This document shows, in pieces, positions 61,006 to 64,000 of a DNA stretch of 64,000 nt; within the stretch, counting starts at the first letter, position 1; each line of letters begins with the position of its first letter. The position numbers were made by a program, and so were the translations under genes. Source of the DNA: CAVOHU01 sp963843385 (GTDB lineage: Bacteria; Acidobacteriota; Vicinamibacteria; Vicinamibacterales; JAKQTR01); the NCBI GenBank assembly GCA_963843385.1, contig CAWJJY010000005.1, positions 558,001-622,000 on the forward strand, given 5' to 3'. The notes beneath the pieces are model-generated. The model saw only the letters and a program-made list of their open reading frames with translations. It had not been told where the DNA came from and ran no database searches.

Positions 61006-62238
61006 CTACCGCCTTACTCTCTCAATCTCGGCTCGCAGCCGCGCAGGGCGGGATCCGAGTTGAGAGAACCACATGACCTGCGAGGATACGCAGTCGAACT
61101 CGATCACGTATCGCCCGGCCGGAAGCGGCGGAAGCAGCGCCCGGCACGCGACCGACTCGCCCGGGCCAATCTCCCGTGGCGGCTCGGTGAGGTTCCCGCG
61201 GTACGCGCCGAAGTCCAACATCCCGCCGCCTTCGTCGTACAGATGGGCGCCAAGCGCCACACCACCGTGCGCCTCGTCGGATGCGAGCCACCGCGCGGTG
61301 CCGCTGTTGCTGACGCGAACATCGACCCTCAAGCTCTGGCCCTCGATGGCACGCAATTCAGGCTCGACGAGGTGGATATCGCAGGAGAGTCCCTCTCTCG
61401 AGTGGCTGTCGATCGTCTCGGCGCCCTCTTTGAAGAGGAAGAAGCTCCGGACGTTTCGCAGGTACACTCGGGTCGAGGTGACCCATGCGGCCCCCGTCGA
61501 GCCGCCCCCGAGCAGATCGTCGAACTGCTCGAGCGACACCTGGAATGGCAATCCGTGGAACACCGCCAGCTTCACCTGGCCGAAGCCGCAGGACCGGGCT
61601 GTCTGCCAGATCGCGTGAACATCGACGTCGTTCTCGACCACGCGATAGGCGCGCATCTCGAACTGCGACTGCGCCGACCGCGAGTGGTTGGGCCCGGGTT
61701 CCGCGAATCCCGCGACGCCGCCTGGCCTCAGAATCCGGCCGAACTCGGCGAGCACCTGGTCCGGGTTGGGCACGTGATGGAACGCGTGGAGGCTGACGAT
61801 GCGGTCGACGCTGAGGTCGGGCAGGTCGATGTGCCGCCCGTCGAAGAGCAGGAATTCGGGCGCGGGCCGATCACCGAGGACGGGCATGCGGTCGTAGAGC
61901 TCCCGCGCCATCTGCAGCGCGGTCGGCGACACGTCGAGCAGGATGACGCGACAGCCGAGCTGCGTCAGGAACCGTGACAGCCACCCCGACCCTGCGCCGA
62001 ACTCGAGGACCCTCGCCCCGGGCCGCAGCCGCAGGCCCTGGATCATCGTCGCGACATCGATCAGCAGGTGCGGGGTCTCTTCCGCGTCGCTGAAGGGCTT
62101 GGTCAGATGGAATTCGCGGTCGCTGATGGTCGCGAAGTAGTCCTCGGCCGATCGGTTCAGCTCTTCGATGGAGATCGTCTCCGTCAGCTCGCGCACGTCG
62201 ATCGGCTCGGGTCCCTGTGAAGCGGCCGGATCGGGCAC
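61006..62238 (-). CDS. SAM-dependent methyltransferase, second module of a probable fusion
   Basis: 410 residues from GTG 62238, which has no ribosome site. The class I methyltransferase core shows motif I VLEFGAGSGWLSRFL, motif II VILLDVSPTALQMA, FDGRHIDLPDLSVDRIVSLH and LRPGGVAGFAEPG. The C-terminal 150 residues form a beta-sandwich (LRAIEGQSLRVDVRVSNSGT, PLPAGRYVIEFDC) like the domain seen behind lipid/sugar methyltransferases and ABC exporters of O-antigen (Wzt type). Upstream, its frame continues without a start as HYKGEHRGAAPEPAS, so it is probably the second half of one protein with the next entry, separated by a frameshift near 62290. Substrate unknown, possibly a surface glycan. Confidence 0.8.
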   Translation of the reverse strand: MPDPAASQGPEPIDVRELTETISIEELNRSAEDYFATISDREFHLTKPFSDAEETPHLLIDVATMIQGLRLRPGARVLEFGAGSGWLSRFLTQLGCRVILLDVSPTALQMARELYDRMPVLGDRPAPEFLLFDGRHIDLPDLSVDRIVSLHAFHHVPNPDQVLAEFGRILRPGGVAGFAEPGPNHSRSAQSQFEMRAYRVVENDVDVHAIWQTARSCGFGQVKLAVFHGLPFQVSLEQFDDLLGGGSTGAAWVTSTRVYLRNVRSFFLFKEGAETIDSHSREGLSCDIHLVEPELRAIEGQSLRVDVRVSNSGTARWLASDEAHGGVALGAHLYDEGGGMLDFGAYRGNLTEPPREIGPGESVACRALLPPLPAGRYVIEFDCVSSQVMWFSQLGSRPARLRAEIERVRR

Positions 62239-63076
62239 CGACGCCGGTTCGGGCGCCGCGCCTCGATGCTCGCCTTTGTAGTGCGGCCTGTCTCAACGGC
62301 ACCTCGACGTAGACGATGGCGCTGTCGAGGCCCGCGTGGGGCTCGAACACGAGGTGCGCCACGTCGAGCGACGCTTCGTTCAGCACGCGCAGCACCGCGT
62401 CGAGCCGGTAGGTGTGACACGGCGTGAACGGCTCGTCGATCTTCCGTCCGCGCACCAGGTTGGTGAGGATGTTCACGCCAGGCACAGTGCTGCGCGCCCA
62501 GCGTGACGCTTTTACGAGAGGCGCCACCGTCGCGCGATAGGGAAACTGAAACGCGCCGATCCCTCCGGACCGGATGCGGCCGACCAGATGGCGCAGGAGG
62601 TTCAGGCCGTCGGAGGGCCGCAGCCTCTGGAAGACGAAGTAGCAGGAGACGAAATCGAACGTGCGGCCGGAGTCGAAGAATTCGGAGGTCGACTGAAAGA
62701 CGAGGTTGCCGAGAAGGTGGCGCTCCGCCTCCAGCCGGGCCACCTCGAGCATGGCGTCGGAGACGTCCACGGCGGTCACCGTGCCGTTGCGCCTGCCGGC
62801 TCGCCGCGCCAGCGGGATGGCCAGGCGGCCCGCGCCGCACCCGTACTCGAGGATCGAGGTTGGCGCAAAATGCGGCGCCAGCCTGAGCTCGATGGTGCGG
62901 AACATCGCCTCGACCAGCGCCTCGCCGTGATCGAAGAACTCGCGCTGGCGGGCCGGGGTCAGGTTGGCGCGGAGGAACTCGGGCGAGGTGAGCACCGTGA
63001 AGTAGGGCTCGCGCGCGGCGTGGGCCTCTGCGCGGGGATTGGGGCGGCTCGACCGGCCGCCGGGCAGTGAAGCCAT
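61871..63076 (-). CDS. SAM-dependent methyltransferase, first module of a probable fusion
   Basis: The recognisable protein runs from ATG 63076 to about 62290 (262 residues): LTSPEFLRANLTPARQREFF, motif I ILEYGCGAGRLAIPLA, motif II VTAVDVSDAMLEVARLEAER, SCYFVFQRLRPSDGL and GGIGAFQFPYRATV, ending LDSAIVYVEVPL. Beyond that the frame only shadows the second methyltransferase and stops by chance at 61871 after Arg/Ala-rich nonsense. Two bases missing near 62286-62290 would join it to the next module (RPHYKGEHRG). I therefore read this as one split gene of about 690 residues. Two methyltransferase domains in one chain are known from glycan-capping enzymes. It lies 77 bp from the laccase-domain gene. 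Confidence 0.72.
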   Translation of the reverse strand: MASLPGGRSSRPNPRAEAHAAREPYFTVLTSPEFLRANLTPARQREFFDHGEALVEAMFRTIELRLAPHFAPTSILEYGCGAGRLAIPLARRAGRRNGTVTAVDVSDAMLEVARLEAERHLLGNLVFQSTSEFFDSGRTFDFVSCYFVFQRLRPSDGLNLLRHLVGRIRSGGIGAFQFPYRATVAPLVKASRWARSTVPGVNILTNLVRGRKIDEPFTPCHTYRLDAVLRVLNEASLDVAHLVFEPHAGLDSAIVYVEVPLRQAALQRRASRRGARTGVGARSGRFTGTRADRRARADGDDLHRRAEPIGRGLLRDHQRPRIPSDQALQRRGRDPAPADRCRDDDPGPAAAARGEGPRVRRRVGVAVTVPDAARLSRHPARRVADRAADGAGALRPHARPR

Positions 63077-63153
63077 GGCTGATTGTCGCCCGAAACGTCT
63101 GGCCCGGTCGACAGGCTTCGCGCGAGCGATGCCGAAGCCGCGTCACGTCGGAA

Positions 63154-64000
63154 TCAGTGCGCGCCCGCCACGGCCCGGATCACGCCGACGGTTCGGAGCG
63201 AGGTCTTGTCGCGGCGGTAGGAATGAAACAACGCCGGATGGCAGGCCGTGCAGAGTCGCGCCAGATGCACGTGCTCCGGCGCCAGCCCGGCCGACGCCAA
63301 CTGGTCGAGGCTGGCCGTCCAGAGGTCTGCCCACACCTCGGTGCGACCCGCGTCGTCCTGTCCGGGAAACCTCGCAAGCTGATCTCGCGTCGGCAGGCGG
63401 AAGTCGGAGGCAGCCAGTTCCCAGGCTGAATCGGTGTCGGCGGAAGCCGCGCCGCCCGGCCGGGCCGAGGTCCCGGCCGGCTCCTCCAGGAACCACCTGG
63501 TTTGCTCGGCGCGCGTCATGCCGGCCGCCTTGAATGCCTCGACCACCTCCGAGCCAACGCGGTAACAGCATGGTCCGATGGACGGCCCGATCGCCGCGAC
63601 CAGGTCCGAAGGTGCACTCCCGAATGCCGACACCAGCGATTCCACGGCGGCACGAACGACCCGCGCCGAGGTGCCGCGCCACCCGGCGTGTGCCGCGGCC
63701 ACCGCGCCAGAGCGGCGGTCCGCTAGGAGCACGGGCATGCAGTCGGCGACGCGCACGGACAGCGCGACGCCCGGATCGTCAGAGACCAGGATGTCCGCCT
63801 CCGGCGGAGGCTCCTCCAGCGTCCGACCGCCGTCGCGTCCGCGGACGACGACCACTCGTGCGCCGTGGACCTGTCTCAACCGCAGGACCGATTCGGGCGG
63901 AACCCCCATCGTTCGACCCAGCGACGCCCAGCCCTCACCGCGCCGCGGTCCAACTGGTTCGAGTACGAGGTCGCGAGTCGAGAACACGTGCCGCGCGATT
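63154..64000 (-). CDS. pgeF: Laccase-domain protein (PgeF/YfiH family), start beyond the window
   Basis: At least 281 residues. The multicopper-like zinc site is intact: RQVHGARVVVV, VADCMPVLLADR and AAAHAGWRGTSARVV supply the His/Cys/His ligands. The C-terminal LCTACHPALFHSYRRDKT is a family signature. Members act as purine-nucleoside phosphorylases/deaminases or, in E. coli, help keep peptidoglycan precursors correct. A GTG at 63987 could start it, but the frame is open to the edge (IARHVFSTRD). Relatives have an RHVF(T/S)TRD motif about 10 residues in, so the real start is probably outside. Confidence 0.88.
   Translation of the reverse strand, partial: IARHVFSTRDLVLEPVGPRRGEGWASLGRTMGVPPESVLRLRQVHGARVVVVRGRDGGRTLEEPPPEADILVSDDPGVALSVRVADCMPVLLADRRSGAVAAAHAGWRGTSARVVRAAVESLVSAFGSAPSDLVAAIGPSIGPCCYRVGSEVVEAFKAAGMTRAEQTRWFLEEPAGTSARPGGAASADTDSAWELAASDFRLPTRDQLARFPGQDDAGRTEVWADLWTASLDQLASAGLAPEHVHLARLCTACHPALFHSYRRDKTSLRTVGVIRAVAGAH

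Overview
The window is a GC-rich chromosomal segment, most likely from an acidobacterium, probably class Vicinamibacteria (subdivision 6). This rests on gene content: proteins of the VWFA-related acidobacterial family, Asp-box (sortilin-like) secreted beta-propellers, CarboxypepD_reg/TonB-dependent receptors, exported M28 peptidases and serine hydrolases, and membrane Ser/Thr kinases with long TPR tails. No tRNA, rRNA, CRISPR array, phage or insertion-sequence transposase was seen. Placement below phylum level is inference.

Layout. 1-3.4 kb: a decayed VWFA-type gene, a c-type cytochrome and a small exported barrel-like protein, all on the minus strand. 3.4-5.7 kb: an MsbA-like ABC exporter followed by a palindromic element and a 41-bp tandem array. 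5.7-8.4 kb: a quinone oxidoreductase with an intact VWFA-type protein. 8.7-12 kb: a large secreted Asp-box propeller. 12.2-22.9 kb: a haem operon, hemX/ccsA-like - hemA - hemC - hemD - hemB - hemE - hemN - hemH - hemG. It covers glutamyl-tRNA to protohaem with several start/stop overlaps, and is followed by a 70-bp tandem array. 23.3-31.1 kb (minus): exported ankyrin protein, TonB receptor, mutM and a Ski2-like DUF3516 helicase. 31.4-41.6 kb: mostly exported proteins (propeller, two barrel-like proteins, MepA-LysM endopeptidase, alpha/beta hydrolase, two lipoproteins, beta-lactamase-fold hydrolase). 41.7-45.9 kb: a giant BcrAD/BadFG-type activase. 46.2-47.9 kb: an M28 peptidase. 47.9-54.1 kb: two divergent Ser/Thr kinase-TPR proteins. 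54.3-55.0 kb: a beta-lactamase pseudogene. 55.5-60.9 kb: an apparent operon of PepSY-like exported protein, response regulator, histidine kinase and TonB receptor. 61.0-63.1 kb: two methyltransferase modules, probably one broken fusion gene. 63.2 kb to the edge: a laccase-domain (PgeF/YfiH) protein cut by the window end.

How it fits together. The haem operon is a full pathway with an oxygen-independent HemN and a FAD-dependent HemG. Much of the rest encodes envelope biology: nutrient receptors, secreted hydrolases and surface propellers, with signalling proteins nearby. The PepSY/two-component/TonB block looks like a sensor-and-receptor unit.

Two things stand out beyond the genes. First, short repeats occupy intergenic spaces: a palindromic element with tandem arrays at two loci, whose second copy supplies the hemG stop codon, and two related MITE-like elements with terminal inverted repeats. 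Second, four reading frames (hemD, the alpha/beta hydrolase, the DUF5666 lipoprotein, the methyltransferase pair) are broken in ways best explained by missing bases in homopolymers, so consensus error is as likely as true gene decay. Two other genes have lost internal segments and look like real pseudogenes.
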